From Helichrysum umbraculigerum (lineage: Eukaryota > Streptophyta > Magnoliopsida > Asterales > Asteraceae), in contig CATIUR010000001.1 of assembly GCA_949592205.1 (NCBI GenBank), positions 239,834,750 to 239,898,749 on the forward strand: a stretch of DNA of 64,000 nt, written 5' to 3'. The notes below the pieces were generated by a model, which was given only the letters and a program-made list of their open reading frames with translations, was not told where the DNA came from and searched no databases. Numbering within the stretch: position 1 is the first letter of the stretch; the number at the start of each line of letters is the position of its first letter. The position numbers and the translations under genes are program-made. This document shows, one piece after another, positions 1 to 13,534 of this stretch.

Positions 1-2408
1 GACTTTATTGTTACAATTTATTACATTATTTCGCCATTAATATACCCTATCGTAAGTAATCGCATAATATTTCCTTCTTAATGTTAATATCATGATTTAT
101 TTCGTATTATCCATTGTTATTTCTCATAGCATTTTATTCCTTTATCGATACAAGTTTCAAATTATATTCCTTACCATAGGCCATTTGGGTCGTTAAGACC
201 CTTATCTAGCCTTTATTAACATAATTATTAAGTTAATTCATAATTAGATTCTATTTTATTCAACGTATTACCTATCATTTAATCATAAGATTCTCCCCCA
301 CTTAAGATTCATCATATTACTTTTTATAACATATATCATATTAAAACAATAATTAAGTGGGTAAATCTTATTTTATTTCAATCAACATTTATTTCTCCAT
401 TTAATAGCTTATTATCTCTTTATTTCAATTATTCCCTGATTTCCTTTCAATAATATTTCGATATTCTTTCGAAAGCACACTTCTTCAAATATTAAATACA
501 ACATTGATTCTCCTTTTTATTTCAAGGTATTACACTCATATATATATTAAGGCTGCTTAATGTTGGCTATTAATATTAAATTACAACTTTAATACTAATT
601 CAAATCAGATTCAAACATATTACACTTTTGCCAATATCAATTTATCATATTCATAAATATTTCGTATACAACTCATTACTTTTCATTTCTATATTTCATA
701 CAAAAATTGCATCATACTGATACTTTACTCATTTACAAGGCATAGGCTTACATGTTTCTGCCTTTATTCGATACAAATCAATACTACCCTTACACTAATT
801 CTCTAAAATTACATTAAATCTTTTTGATATTCAGCAGCCTCGACAATTCCATGTGAATAGCATAATATAACTATGTTGGCCAGACGTCGTCAGATTATGT
901 CATCCACACTTCCTTCTCAGGCCTTTTCACACCATCCAGTTTTAATGTAATTTCCACGTAAACACATAATACAATGATTCACAAGTAAAACACGTAATAG
1001 CACGTTGATCACATATATTCATTTAGAAATTTACTTGCTATTTCAATCACACATAATCAATTTATTCATAAATCACCAAATTTCACACAAGCAAGAAATT
1101 CCAAGTATTCCAATCAATATTATTTATTATTATTGGATAACATTATTACCTAAGTCCCATTAACATTCGTACGTAATTACAACATATATTTCCAATTAAG
1201 AAGTGCCACTAAATTATCACTAAAGTGCCACTAAAGGAATGCCAAATATAATACAAATTTTGACTCCAAAAGCTTTTAACTAATCATGTAACTCATTAAA
1301 AACCATCCACATTATAATGTATATTTCCGAATAAAAGTGCCACTAAAGCATAACCGAAGTGCCACTAAAGCTACTATTAAGTGCCACTATAGTACCCTTC
1401 AAGTGAAAAATAAAATTTATCTAAGATGTCACTTACACTTATGAACTTTTGAAATTTACACATATTATACACACAAACGCGATCCGGAATTAAGTGTTGG
1501 GATCGCGTTCCATAGGCAAATTCATTCTGTGACCGAAATGCACATACAAACGCGATCCGGAACTCAAGCCGGGATCGCGTTCCCATGTGTTTTTCAGACC
1601 TGCAGATTTAGCTGCAAAAATACAAACTTCAAACATGCATAACTTTTTTACTCGTTACGAGTTAGAATACCAAATTTTGTAGGCATCTCCACAATACCAA
1701 AATGAAACTTTCCCTTTTTACACTTTTTCAAAATACGCATTTATCAAGAAAGCGGACATATGACTTGTTTATGGTCATTTTGAACCATTTTGGTTGACAA
1801 GCAATATTCCAATTGGTTTGGTTTCAGATTCTCAACTTTTACCCACTTATTCTATGATACATTTGACACGTGTGAGCATATTCATCAACGTCATACACCC
1901 ACTCTAACCCGTTTTGACTCCTTTGACCCGTTTGGGGTCCCATTTTGACACTTTCACCGATTCTAATCCATTTTAACCAATTGATACTTGAATTCAGTTT
2001 CGTTCACCAACATATCATATTTCTTAACTCATTATCACTCAATTGGTCTAAGATACCACATTTAACACTTTGATCATAATTCCACCAAACTATGATCAAT
2101 CTCCAAATATAACATCTACCCACATTATCACTAAACAATATTCCTTTGCCCGTTTTGACACCATCATATTTCGCTTTGACTTTACCAAGTCAAGGATACA
2201 CCTTACAACCAATTGACACTTTCCACCTTAAGTCTTCTATTACTAAATTAACACATAATGACCATCAAATATTTCTCTATAGAGAATCATATCAATTCAA
2301 ATTAGTCAATCTCACTACTACTCATAACTATCATAGAAATTTAAATAATTCATATAGGTTTAAGCTTAGGAAATCCTATCGTGGATTACCTAATTCTCTT
2401 AAACCATC
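1..2408 (-). mobile_element. Internal region of LTR element A, non-coding part
   Basis: This stretch lies just inside the primer-binding site of element A, whose transcription runs leftward out of the window. It is AT-rich with no credible open frame on either strand, and I see no gag, protease or polymerase motif. It holds several copies of a GTGCCACTAAAG-like motif (about 1204-1390) and two long inverted repeats (1476-1581). A leader of more than 2.4 kb without coding suggests a LARD-type non-autonomous element, but the coding part may simply lie outside the window. The direction is inferred from the primer-binding site and LTR to its right. Confidence 0.6.
1476..1581. repeat. Two inverted repeats with identical 10-bp arms
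   Basis: Arms AACGCGATCC and GGATCGCGTT pair perfectly at 1476-1485/1500-1509 and again at 1549-1558/1572-1581. The spacers differ (14 and 13 bases). The arms are GC-rich in an otherwise AT-rich leader, so the two hairpins stand out. They fit the palindrome-array theme seen in the other LTR elements of this window. Confidence 0.75.
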
Positions 2409-2420
2409 GCTCTGATACCA
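2409..2420 (-). other. Primer-binding site of element A (initiator tRNA-Met)
   Basis: The reverse complement reads TGGTATCAGAGC, the standard plant gypsy primer-binding site complementary to the 3' end of initiator tRNA-Met. It sits three bases from the LTR edge, and the same spacing is seen in element G. It fixes the orientation of A as leftward. Confidence 0.9.
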
Positions 2421-2423
2421 ACT

Positions 2424-4373
2424 TGAAACGCCCGGAATTCAACATAATTTTTTTTTTTATTAGAAGACTTACATATTACAATTTATGAAATCATATTGCT
2501 TATAAATATTATTCCATCACATTTGGTCCCATATGAATACTAACATTTAATGTTTACAAAAATCAACACAATACAATTGATGACACTCTATATCAAAATC
2601 ATAATCCTTTGGGCGATTTATACAATGGTAATACAAAACGACAATTCAATAGAATGTGAAACTTGTATAATGTCACAACAAGCTTCAATCCACACTTACT
2701 TCTTGTAATCACCTTTCATCCAATTGGTTCAACCGAACCAAACACCTACAACATAAATCACTGATACGAGTAAGCATATAGCTTAGTGAGTATACAAACA
2801 ACTAAATAAATAATTCACCAACAAGATACAATTCATTAATAGCTACTTATTTCTTTTAAATAGAAACTATTGAACAACAATAAAGATTATGCAATATTTC
2901 GTATGGATTCATGATCCAATAGATACAAGTAAGCATGGCACCAATCCCATATGGATACCAAGCTTAATAGATACCAAGTAGTGCCAAGCACTTATTTCGT
3001 GATATTCATTTATTTCGTAATAAGCAATCTCTACAATACTAAATCCATATATTCCACATAATTCTCATAATCCTCCTAATTCACATCATTCTCCTAATAC
3101 ACATAATTCTCCTAATTCACATAATCCTACAATTTCACATAATCCACATACTTCAATAATCCACATAATACTATACTATTTCCAAATAACTCAACTACTA
3201 ACAAAAATCAACAACTATGGTCAACAACCAATATTTCTTAAGATACGAAACATGATACAATATAGAAACACATATAAGATACAATTATAAGAAACAAACA
3301 ATAAAAAGAACTAGAAGGGACAAACAATATTCCAAACGATTGTATGAATCTCTTGCTCGTAAGCAATCCGAAACATACAATCATTATTCAAGTAGTCCTT
3401 GTATCACTCACCTTTGCCTTTTTAAGGTAAATGTATGATTTCACACTCGAATAGCAGAGCCACCATTCTTGATCACCTATTATTTAACACATAGATACAA
3501 TGACACATTTAACAACTAGAAATCATAAAAATCAATACATGAATATTATCAATCCATCACTCTTTTGGATTGGTCATATTACCCATACTTCCTTATTTCA
3601 TAATTCTCTTGATTCAATACTTAAATTCTCATATTCATACTTCAATACCCATTTTTAAACACTAGTTAAGGTATATTAATACCAAATCATATTAGTATGA
3701 TCAAACTTTCTTGATTACAATCATATAATTCAATTAATTCATCAAAACCCACCAATTTAAGATGTATTAGTATCAATTCATCATTCTAAATACAAAACCC
3801 ACTTGATTACTAACCTTATATTTCAATAATCCATTATTTCATCAAAATCCATCCAAAACCCCAAGAACACAATTCAAGATTCTTGATTTTTAATTCATTC
3901 TAGTGTTAATTCAATCACTAATAAGCTTTACTAAGTCCAATTTAACATATTTCAAGCTTAATTTCGTATTTAAATCATTAATTCCATAAATCTCCATGAA
4001 AACCCATGAAATCAAGATTCTAGGTTTAGAAATTCAAGAATAAAGATTACCTTATGTTAGTGATGATTAATCCTTGAAGAACCATGATTCTCTAGCTTCG
4101 ATTTGGTGTTTTTGAATTGATTTCAGTTTAGGGTTTAGGGTTAATACGAGTTTGAAGATTCTGAGGGTTTCCAAGAGTTGATAAATATGGTACGTATACA
4201 TGTAGATAATAACAGATATATCTGTATTAATTTTATTCCCGTGATTATCATTGTCTGGAACTTTAAAACCGACTCACAGTTATTACTATTTTATTTCACC
4301 TAGAGTAAAAATAACTTAAAACATTTACTATTACTTTATTCACAATATTACTTTTGGATTTTGGGATGTTACA
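2424..4373 (-). mobile_element. 5' LTR of element A (inserted in element B)
   Basis: The 1,950-bp block begins TGAAACGCCC and ends GATGTTACA on the plus strand. Read on the minus strand it therefore starts TGTAACATCCC and ends GGGCGTTTCA, followed by the primer-binding site; this is typical of plant Ty3/gypsy LTRs. At 4374 the sequence switches without a gap into the LTR of element B, whose other copy continues differently to the left at 9660, so A is inserted in B. Two plant-telomere-like TTTAGGG units lie at about 4128-4141. The other LTR of A is outside the window, so the target-site duplication cannot be checked. Confidence 0.8.
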
Positions 4374-6254
4374 CCTCAAGAGGATATGACCATTGATATC
4401 AATTGATCCAAATGTCCTCAACAAACAATAATGCGTGTTGTCATTACCCCCACGAAGTAAGACGAATAGCAATAGTCGGCGTGTTGTCAATACCCCCAAC
4501 GGAGCAAGACGAATAGCCTCAATGATCTCAATGTTCTCAACCGGCGTGTTGTCAATACCCCCAACGGAGCAAGACGAATAGCCACAAATGTTCTCAATGA
4601 TCTCAAATAAAGCACATAATCTCACATAATGTAGCACATTTCAAGCATATGTCCAAAATGAAAATGAATATGTTTCACAGCATAAAACAATTGATAAAAC
4701 ATGTGAGCATACTTTTCCCCCAATTTGAAAACATGTAAATGAAAATGGGGCCACGAAAACTCACCTTGAATACCAAAGTAAGTATCTCTCTCAAAAGAAT
4801 CCACCAAACAACTCGCAATCTACAAACGAATATATACGTATACGGGTTACAACCTAGACATACCTATGTCCTTCCATTGTATCCCAAATCCAAATCACCT
4901 TTACTAGGTTTCCTCACAACCAATCCTCAAGTAGCTTTACAAAATTTAATCCTCGTTTATTCAAAATATCAGTAACTTTACTCTATCTTGCATTTCAGAA
5001 TCTGTCTAGAAATTTCATACCACTTCACGAATTTTAAACCATGACTTAATAAAATTATTTGACTCTACAAATTTTACCAGTGACATTTCATGGTGTTAAG
5101 AACATCCTGTAATTTTTCCAGAACTTATTTCAATAGTTTACTATTTTTTAAAAATTCATCAAAGTAATCTGCTCAAAACAGTTAACTCTTTCTGACTTCA
5201 CAAAAGTTTTAATTTACTTAAAATACTTATAAGTTTCAAATGATTATCATATTTTTACAGAAAATACTTAACACTTTAAAGACACTCCAGTAAAAATCTC
5301 AAGACCTAAATCTTAGTTTAAGGAACGTTTCAAAAATCTACAACTTAACCGAAATCTGGAACCAAGAAACTCAGAATTGACACACAAACTTGTAAAATCA
5401 TTTTGACCAACTTATTCACCACATTTAACCATGAAACTGGCGCCATTTGAAAGTAGACTCAAAGTACTTAAGTTTAGACTCATTTTTGATCAAAAATTAC
5501 CATGAAATGAACAAGTTACAAGCTTCTCAAACCGAAATAAAAATCTGATCAGATTAGGGTTTATAGATAATCAACCCTAATCATTCGTATAAACAATCCA
5601 AACCGCAAACACAATCATATTTCTTGATTCTACCACTTATACACTGATTTTAATATTATCCTAATGATTTCATGTACCCGGAATACAATGGAATCAAACC
5701 AAAAATAAACGACAATACGAAATAATCACATACGTTTATATGGAAGATTCGGATAGAGAATTATACCAACCAACGAGAAAACCGCACGATGATAACCCTT
5801 AGAATCTGTAAATATTGAGAGCATAACCCTTAGAATTCGTTTTCGTGGATCGATCAAACGTATACGAGAATTATAGGATCGAAAACTTACCAAAGTTTCT
5901 GAAAATTCGTCACCAACAGCAGCAGTTTACGAAATAATTTTTATAAAATAATCTAGAGTGTTTCAGAGGCCGAAAGTTGAGATTTAAAGGTAAAACTTCG
6001 AGATCTACAACTTTGTAGTTTTGACCGAAGGCTGAAAACGAATGTAAATAGGTCAAATCGACCTATGTTCGTGACTGGAATTTTTGGGACGGGATTTTGT
6101 ATGTTTTTGTGATAGAAAAGTTTTAGGGTTAGGTTTAAGGGTATATTTATAGGTCTAGGGTTCAAGAGGTGTTGGGTTTAGTTGGGTTTAGTTGGGTTTG
6201 GTCTTTTAGGAGTTAGATTATTTTCGAATTACATTTTTTGTGACGGATGTCACA
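4374..6254 (-). mobile_element. 3' LTR of element B, cut by element A
   Basis: This block is repeated nearly base for base at 9661-11539. On the minus strand it starts TGTGACATCC directly after a G-rich polypurine tract (6255-6266 reversed) and a GAATTTCGGGACGAAATTC motif typical of the end of plant chromovirus coding regions, so it is the 3' LTR. Its far end is missing because element A interrupts it at 4373/4374. Near the cut are tandem units of about 40 bp containing TGTTGTCAATACCCCC. The open frames inside it occur in both copies and look like chance frames of the LTR, not genes. Confidence 0.8.
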
Positions 6255-9200
6255 GTATCCCCCCGTTTAAGGAATTTCGTCCCGAAATTCAATCGGAGCC
6301 GTATTGTCACCACGATCACTGAATAAGTGCATATATATAAGCTTGGCTTGATATTTTCATTTGCAAGTGTACTTAGGTCAACGTTCTATCAGACCTTGAT
6401 AGTTAAAATTACATGTGCTCCAACATGTTGACCTCTCAATCCATGGTTCCTACCAGTTTTCTCTACACATCGTTATTTGTGGTTCCCTTTAAACTCCTCC
6501 TAGAAACATGTGTAAGACCTTATTGGCCAACACTTTCGTAGAATTGACACATGAAATAGTTCGTGAGCAGCACTTCACTCTTGTGACAACTTCCAATCGA
6601 TATGTTATACACGCTCAACAATTTAGAGCGATCTAACAAACCTATGTATAAATTTTCCCCTTCTTCCCAAAATATATGGTATTTTTCCAAAGCAATAATT
6701 TAAGCAATATATGATCTCTATCATAAAATTCTAACTGCTTTCGACATTTATTTGCGTAACTCTCTTGCCTGTCTCGTACTGTTTCCAACCTCTCCTTGAT
6801 TTGAATGATCTAGTCAATAGCTTCATGAACTATTTCAATCAAATCAACTGATTCTAATCCTACTTCTGCCCACACTACCATGAATGACTCCTACATTCCT
6901 GAAGTGCTTGATATAATGCGCATTGAATACTAGAATGATAACTATGCTGTATGATAACTCGTCTAATGGTAAGTGGGTATCCCAACTGCTACCAAAATCG
7001 ATAACACACTCTAAGGATATTCTTAAATGTTTGAATAGTTCGCTCACTCCGTCCATTAGTTCGAGAATGATAAACCATCCTCATATCAAAACGCGTTCCC
7101 AAAGCTTTCTGAAACATTTGCCAAAATTGTGAAGTAAAATAACCATCAAAATCAAATATAATTGATACAAACACTCCACGCCTTGCTACTTCGTTGTTAA
7201 TATACAACCTCGCCAATGTCTCCACCGTTTAGTCCTCGCAGATAGCTAAGAAGTGAGATGACTTAGTCATTCTATCAATTACTAGTGTCCATAGACCACC
7301 TAGAAAAAGAAATCCATGATCTTCTCACAAGATGTAATATCTCCTCCACTTTGTGTTCCAATGTTTGTCTAACCCGCGCAACCCTTCATCTTGTATATGA
7401 GTATCCCTTAACGCTTCATCTTGTGCTTTGAACCTCTTACCCTTAATGCCAGTGTGTATCGTCATACTTTGACTCGCACTCACCTTGGCTTACTCTTTCC
7501 TTCCTATTCAAAAACAGCTGCCACCTCATCCATCCTCCCCGGGTGGAATTGAATTTCACAATCGTAACCGCTAAACAATTCGCGCTACCTCATTTGCCTC
7601 ATGTTTAACTTCTTTAGAAAAAACAACAAATCAATGTGTTAAAAGCTCCTATGATCGGTATAAACAAAATTCTTTACGTCATACAAGTAGTGTCTTCAAC
7701 ACATATGTACGAACACCACCGCTCCAAGTTCCAATTCGTGGGTAGTATAGTAATTTTCATGTACCTTAAGTTGTTGAGAGACGAATGCGACTACCTCTCC
7801 CATTTAACTAACACACAACTTAGACCTCGGTCGGATGCATCACAATACACAACGAAATCCTACGATCCATTGGGAAGAGTCCGAATTGATGCATTACACA
7901 AGGCATCCTTCAATGTTTGAAAAGATTATTCTTAGTTCTTACCCCCAACAACTTCTTACATATATATGTGAGTAGTTGAGGAGTCTTTGAAAAACTCTCG
8001 ATAAAATGCCGATAATAGCCCGTGAATCCTAAATGCTATACGAACCTCCAATGATGACCGTGGGATCTTCCATCCCTTTACTGTTTTGCTCTTGTTATGA
8101 TCCTTAAGTATAACTTCTTTGCTCACAAAGTGCCCGAGAAAAACAATCCTCTAGCTTGAAATCAAGATTTTCGAATATATTGCATAGATCTTTCGTTCGA
8201 AAGTAACTCTAGAATTAGTCTTAAAGGAACTTCATGCTCTTCGTTAGTTAATAAATTAGAACGTCGCAAATGAAAAGTATGATAAATTCATCGAGATACG
8301 GTTTATATACGTGATCGTTAAATATATGAATGCTATAGACGCATTAGTAGGACCGAAAAGCGTAATGAGAAATTTAAAATGTTCGTAACGAGTACTAAAT
8401 GCAGTCTTTGGTATATGTGATTCATGTACCATCAATTGATGGTAACCAGAATGAAGATTGATTTTTTTGAAAACCACTGAACACCTTGAAGTTGATCAAA
8501 CAAATCATCCATCCTTGGAAGAGGACAGCGATTCTTGACCGTAAATTTGTTAAGTTCACGATAATCAATGCACAAATGAAAAGAACCATCATTCTTTTTG
8601 ACAAATACGACAGGTGCTCCAAAAAGGAGAATGACTAGGGCAAATAAAACCCTTGTCTTGGAGCATCTTGAAGTGAATTAAATAACTCTTGTATCCAAAT
8701 AGTATTAAGCGATTTGAAGTTTTTGCAACTGGGGTTGCTCCAAGAATAAGATCAATACAAAACTTTACGAGTAAAGAGGGAAATAGTCCTTCTAAATCTT
8801 CCGAAAAGACCTCGAGGAAATCATCGATAATAGAATGTTTTTGAGTTTTTTTTTTTTTAAACTTATTAGCCTTTAAGCTCATGAGTTGTTTCTTTTCGTC
8901 TTTGAAGTGTTCTATGAAAATCTCAGGTATTACACCACCATTTAAATGGTATACGAAATACTTTCTCAAACATACAATTTCCACCTAAATTTCGTCAACT
9001 AATCCATTCCCTCAACCACACCAAAACTTTTGAGTCCGAAGGGCAACAAGTCAACGCTAAAAGAGTAATCTTCTAGCACTAAAGTACACCCCTACATAAT
9101 CTCTTTAGCCTCTATGTGCTCCCATTAACAAAATAATTCCAAAGTCCCTCACCTAAAACAAGCCATCGGGTTTCCTACTGTGTTGATTGGTGTCACTTGA

Positions 9201-9660
9201 CGAGCTGTCATCCGGCATTCAATTGTAAAGTGACTTCTTCGGTTGCAGTTTGAATGAGTATAGCATGACGCAGATGCATGTGATAGTTTACACCTTACAT
9301 TTCAACAATGAATTCGACATCTTACAAACAAACGTACACTATAATGTTAAGGCAAAACAAGCCTTCACAAACAACCTTAATAATGTACCACAAGTCTTGA
9401 ATCACTCTTAATGCAACCCTAAAGGTCCACTAAGTTCTCTTGTCCACTGCTTTAAGTCCACTAGTATAACCTGAAAAGATATGCTCAAAAACATCAACAC
9501 GAATGTTGGTGAGTTTCGTAGGTTTGAAACCAGACACCAGAAAAATAAACATTTTGCTGTGACGAAACTAAGTTAGGACAATGCAATGAAAAGGCACATA
9601 TAAAAGTGAAATTAGTGTAAATAATAAGTTTCCAAGATACTTGATATATCTAGTCAATAC
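6255..9660 (-). pseudogene. Decayed gypsy pol of element B (RT, RNase H, integrase remnants)
   Basis: Read leftward this is the internal region of a Ty3/gypsy element. A DFLEVFSEDLEGL-type protease/RT linker and the RT start lie at 8984-8589, and the RT core with SGYHQL and PKTAF-like motifs at 8477-8256. RNase H is marked by DFVVYCDAS near 7820-7860 with a stop just before it. Integrase follows with a VDRLTKSAHF-like first-aspartate segment near 7260-7310, a degraded second-aspartate motif near 7130, and GRSERTIQT near 7060. Frameshifts, stops and a lost YxDD box show it is dead. No gag or zinc knuckle is recognisable between RT and the right LTR, and no primer-binding site is visible near 9660, so the 5' internal part looks deleted. 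Confidence 0.75.
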
Positions 9661-11535
9661 CCTCAAGAGGATATGACCATTGATATCAATTGATCCAAAT
9701 GTCCTGAACAAACAATAATGCGTGTTGTCATTACCCCCACGAAGTAAGACGAATAGCAATAGTCGGCGTGTTGTCAATACCCCCAACGGAGCAAGACGAA
9801 TAGCCTCAATGATCTCAATGTTCTCAACCGGCGTGTTGTCAATACCCCCAACGGAGCAAGACGAATAGCCACAAATGTTCTCAATGTTCTCAATGATCTC
9901 AAATAAAGCACATAATCTCACATAATGTAGCACATTTCAAGCATATGTCCAAAATGAAAATGAATACGTTTCACAGCATAAAACAATTGATAAAACATGT
10001 GAGCATACTTTTCCCCCAATTTGAAAACATGTAAATGAAAATGGGGCCACGAAAACTCACCTTGAATACCAAAGTAAGTATCTCTCTCAAAAGAATCCAC
10101 CAAACAACTCGCAATCTACAAACGAATATATACGTATACGGGTTACAACCTAGACATACCTATGTCCTTCCATTGTATCCCAAATCCAAATCACCTTTAC
10201 TAGGTTTCCTCACAACCAATCCTCAAGTAGCTTTACAAAATTTAATCCTCGTTTATTCAAAATATCAGTAACTTTACTCTATCTTGCATTTCAGAATCTG
10301 TCTAGAAATTTCATACCACTTCACGAATTTTAAACCATGACTTAATAAAATTATTTGACTCTACAAATTTTACCAGTGACATTTCATGGTGTTAAGAACA
10401 TCCTGAAATTTTTCCAGAACTTATTTCAATAGTTTACTATTTTTTAAAAATTCATCAAAGTAATCTGCTCAAAACAGTTAACTCTTTCTGACTTCACAAA
10501 AGTTTTAATTTACTTAAAATACTTATATGTTTCAAATGATTATCATATTTTTACAGAAAATACTTAACACTTTAAAGACACTCCAGTAAAAATCTCAAGA
10601 CCTAAATCTTAGTTTAAGGAACGTTTCAAAAATCTACAACTTAACCGAAATCTGGAACCAAGAAACTCAGAATTGACACACAAACTTGTAAAATCATTTT
10701 GACCAACTTATTCACCACATTTAACCATGAAACTGACGCCATTTGAAAGTAGACTCAAAGTACTTAAGTTTAGACTCATTTTTGATCAAAAATTACCATG
10801 AAATGAACAAGTTACAAGCTTCTCAAACCGAAATAAAAATCTGATCAGATTAGGGTTTATAGATAATCAACCCTAATCATTCGTATAAACAATCCAAACC
10901 GCAAACACAATCATATTTCTCGATTCTACCACTTATACACTGATTTTAATATTATCCTAATGATTTCATGTACCCGGAATACAATGGAATCGAACCAAAA
11001 ATAAACGACAATACGAAATAATCACATACGTTTATATGGAAGATTCGGATAGAGAATTATACCAACCAACGAGAAAACCGCACGATGATAACCCTTAGAA
11101 TCTGTAAATATTGAGAGCATAACCCTTAGAATTCGTTTTCGTGGATCGATCAAACGTATACGAGAATTATAGGATCGAAAACTTACCAAAGTTTCTGAAA
11201 ATTCGTCACCAACAGCAGCAGTTTACGAAATAATTTTTATAAAATAATCTAGAGTGTTTCAGAGGCCGAAAGTCGCGTTTTGTAGTAAAACTTCGAGATC
11301 TACAACTTTGTAGTTTTGACCGAAGGCTGAAAACGAACGTAAATGGGTCAAATCGACCTATGTTCGTGACTGGAATTTTTGAGACGGGATTTTGTATGTT
11401 TTTGTGATAGAAAAGTTTTAGGGTTAGGTTTAAGGGTATATTTATAGGTCTAGGGTTCAAGAGGTGTTGGGTTTAGTTGGGTTTGGGCTTTTGGAAGTTG
11501 GATTATTTTCGAATTACATTTTTGGTGACGGATGT

Positions 11536-11539
<4 letters not shown>
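9661..11539 (-). mobile_element. 5' LTR of element B
   Basis: Second copy of the LTR at 4374-6254, co-linear with scattered substitutions and small indels (for example around 9880 and 11270). The right edge ends GGATGTCACA at 11539, and the next bases are (TA)n, so the target was probably inside or next to that tract. The left edge given is only where similarity to the other copy stops, since that copy is cut by element A there; the true LTR end may lie further left. The divergence between copies indicates an old insertion. Confidence 0.75.

Positions 11540-11618
<79 letters not shown>
11539..11618. repeat. (TA)n microsatellite
   Basis: About 80 bases of uninterrupted TA dinucleotides directly abut the end of the element B LTR. 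A pre-existing TA tract may have been the insertion target, or it may have expanded afterwards. Confidence 0.95.
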
Positions 11619-11621
<3 letters not shown>

Positions 11622-11651
11622 GTTTATATATAATTTATATAATATAATATA

Positions 11652-11850
11652 TACTTCATCCATCTCACCCCAATATCCACTTTACTATTTTGGATTGTCT
11701 CAAATAAGTGTCCACTTTCATGTGACAACCAATCGAAATAGACTTTAGGGGGTAGCTATGTAATTTAATTGATGAAAAATGTAGTTAGTAGATAATTCTA
11801 AAATTTTATGCAAAGTCAAAGTGGACACTTTAATTGTAACGTAATAAATA
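11652..11850. mobile_element. Degenerate Stowaway-like MITE fragment
   Basis: The left arm reads CTTCATCCATCTCACC and then ATTTTGGATTGTCTC and AAGTGTCCACTTT. This parallels the better Stowaway copy starting at 52863 (CTCCATCCGTCCC, then TTTTGGGATGTCCC and TTGTCCACTTT). A partial inverted arm, AAAGTGGACACTTTAATTG, is at about 11819. The terminal right arm is not recognisable, so this is a decayed or truncated copy. Confidence 0.4.
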
Positions 11851-13534
11851 TTTTTGGAACATTAACTACTAAAAAATCGTTATATACTATAACACTGTAG
11901 TATACAATTAAAAGTTTTTGGATCACTTCAATTACAAGAACTATCAAACCTTTTTCCCAAAGGTTGAGGACACAACATCAAAATTGAGAATTTTACCTTT
12001 GGATCCAACAAATGTCATATTAGTTTTAACTTTTACGCACAATTCTTGATTAGTAATTAAAAGTCATATTTGTTCTAGAAATTAACACTACACTTTAAGT
12101 GAGAACTAAAGCATCAGTTTTCAATGTGTTGCTACTATTATAAATGACTAGATAATAACCCGCAAAATTTGCGGGATACTTCATAATTTTAATACATAAT
12201 TTTATATATATTAAATATTCGAGATGGAAGAGTTTACATGAAAAAAGAATTTATAGAAAAATCTATCATATACATTAAAAGATAAAAAAAAAAGAGAAAA
12301 AAAATAAAATAAAAGGAAAACATATGCACTCATAACAAAATTTAACACAATCAATACAAAATTTAGACCATATGAAAGACAACAAAGAAGACGCCAATTA
12401 ATCTCTAATAACAACATTTTTGCAGTTTTGCATATTTAATGGATAGCAACATATTTGCTTATCAGGGCGGAGCTAGGCTTACAAAATTACGCGGAAAATT
12501 TTTGTAATTATTTATTATTTATTTATATTTGAGGAGGCAAAAGTCATAAAATATCTTTAACGGTCAGTTTTTTTGACAAGGCAAATAGCCATTAAATTAA
12601 GAATAACAGTACAATACACATAACAAAAGTAACTCAACCAAGTAGCACAACAAAAGACGAACCAAAATAAACCTTGAACTATATACACACCGTCACCAAC
12701 AACAAAAACAAACACAAATAGGACAAAACTTAAACCTAGAGAGCTATGACCAAAGCAGCTACACAGAGAAAAATTAATGGGACAATCACTGCAACATATA
12801 TCATTGCCAAATAAATAAGACAACTTTTCTCCCATCCAAGCTTTTGACTATCCACTGTCAATATACCAGAAGCAAGCCAGCAACTGCAAAACAGAAGTCA
12901 AAATGCCTCATTCCTTTAAATAGCGTAGGAACCACCCGAAACCCCACTAACCCTACACACACATCCATTGGTCGGAGAGAAACCACTGATCAGAAGCTTG
13001 TTACCAGAATTCCATAAAACTAACAGCATATAGTCCTTCACATAACCTATCAACAGACTGCAAAGGAATGAAAACAAATCCACAGCAGCATTCATCCAGC
13101 AATTCCACGATAATTTTAGCATCTTTGTCTGTAGCCGTAATCCATCCAAAAGTTCAAGATTTCACCTCTTTAAACAAGTCTGGACCGTCTCCATCTTAGA
13201 CTTAAACAATTTATTATTTATGTATGTCCAAATTAAATACATAGTAGTCCACAATATCAAGATTCTTGGTTATATTTCTATCAACACTAATGGACAGAAA
13301 AACTATAGGCATATTGCTAGAGTACTTAATATAAATTAATCGTTGCCTTTGTTAAACTGCAATAATTAAATCAAAAAGTAACAAAATTGTTAAATGGGTC
13401 AAAATGGGTGGATGAGTCAACCAACCAAGCCACCTATTGCAGCCAGTGATTTGAATGGCTATTTGACATCGAAACCCGTTTTGACTTGTTACCCAACGAA
13501 CCCGATCTGCCCTTATGACCTCAAACATACATAC

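Noticed and set aside
4127..4142. Interstitial telomere repeat
   Set aside because: Only two TTTAGGG units inside an LTR; too short to signify a telomere remnant.
4739..4975. Open frame of 78 codons, repeated identically at 10035-10271
   Set aside because: Both copies lie in the two LTRs of element B, so identity reflects LTR duplication, not protein conservation. No family motif is present.
7636..7920. 94-codon plus-strand frame
   Set aside because: It is the opposite strand of the decayed RNase H region of element B.
11464..11748. Poly-IY protein
   Set aside because: Translation of the (TA)n microsatellite.
12086..12147. Left terminus of the CACTA element
   Set aside because: CACTACACTTTAAGTG matches the right terminus only over CACTAC, and the flanking bases (TAA versus TTC) do not give a 3-bp duplication. 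Kept as a weak possibility only.
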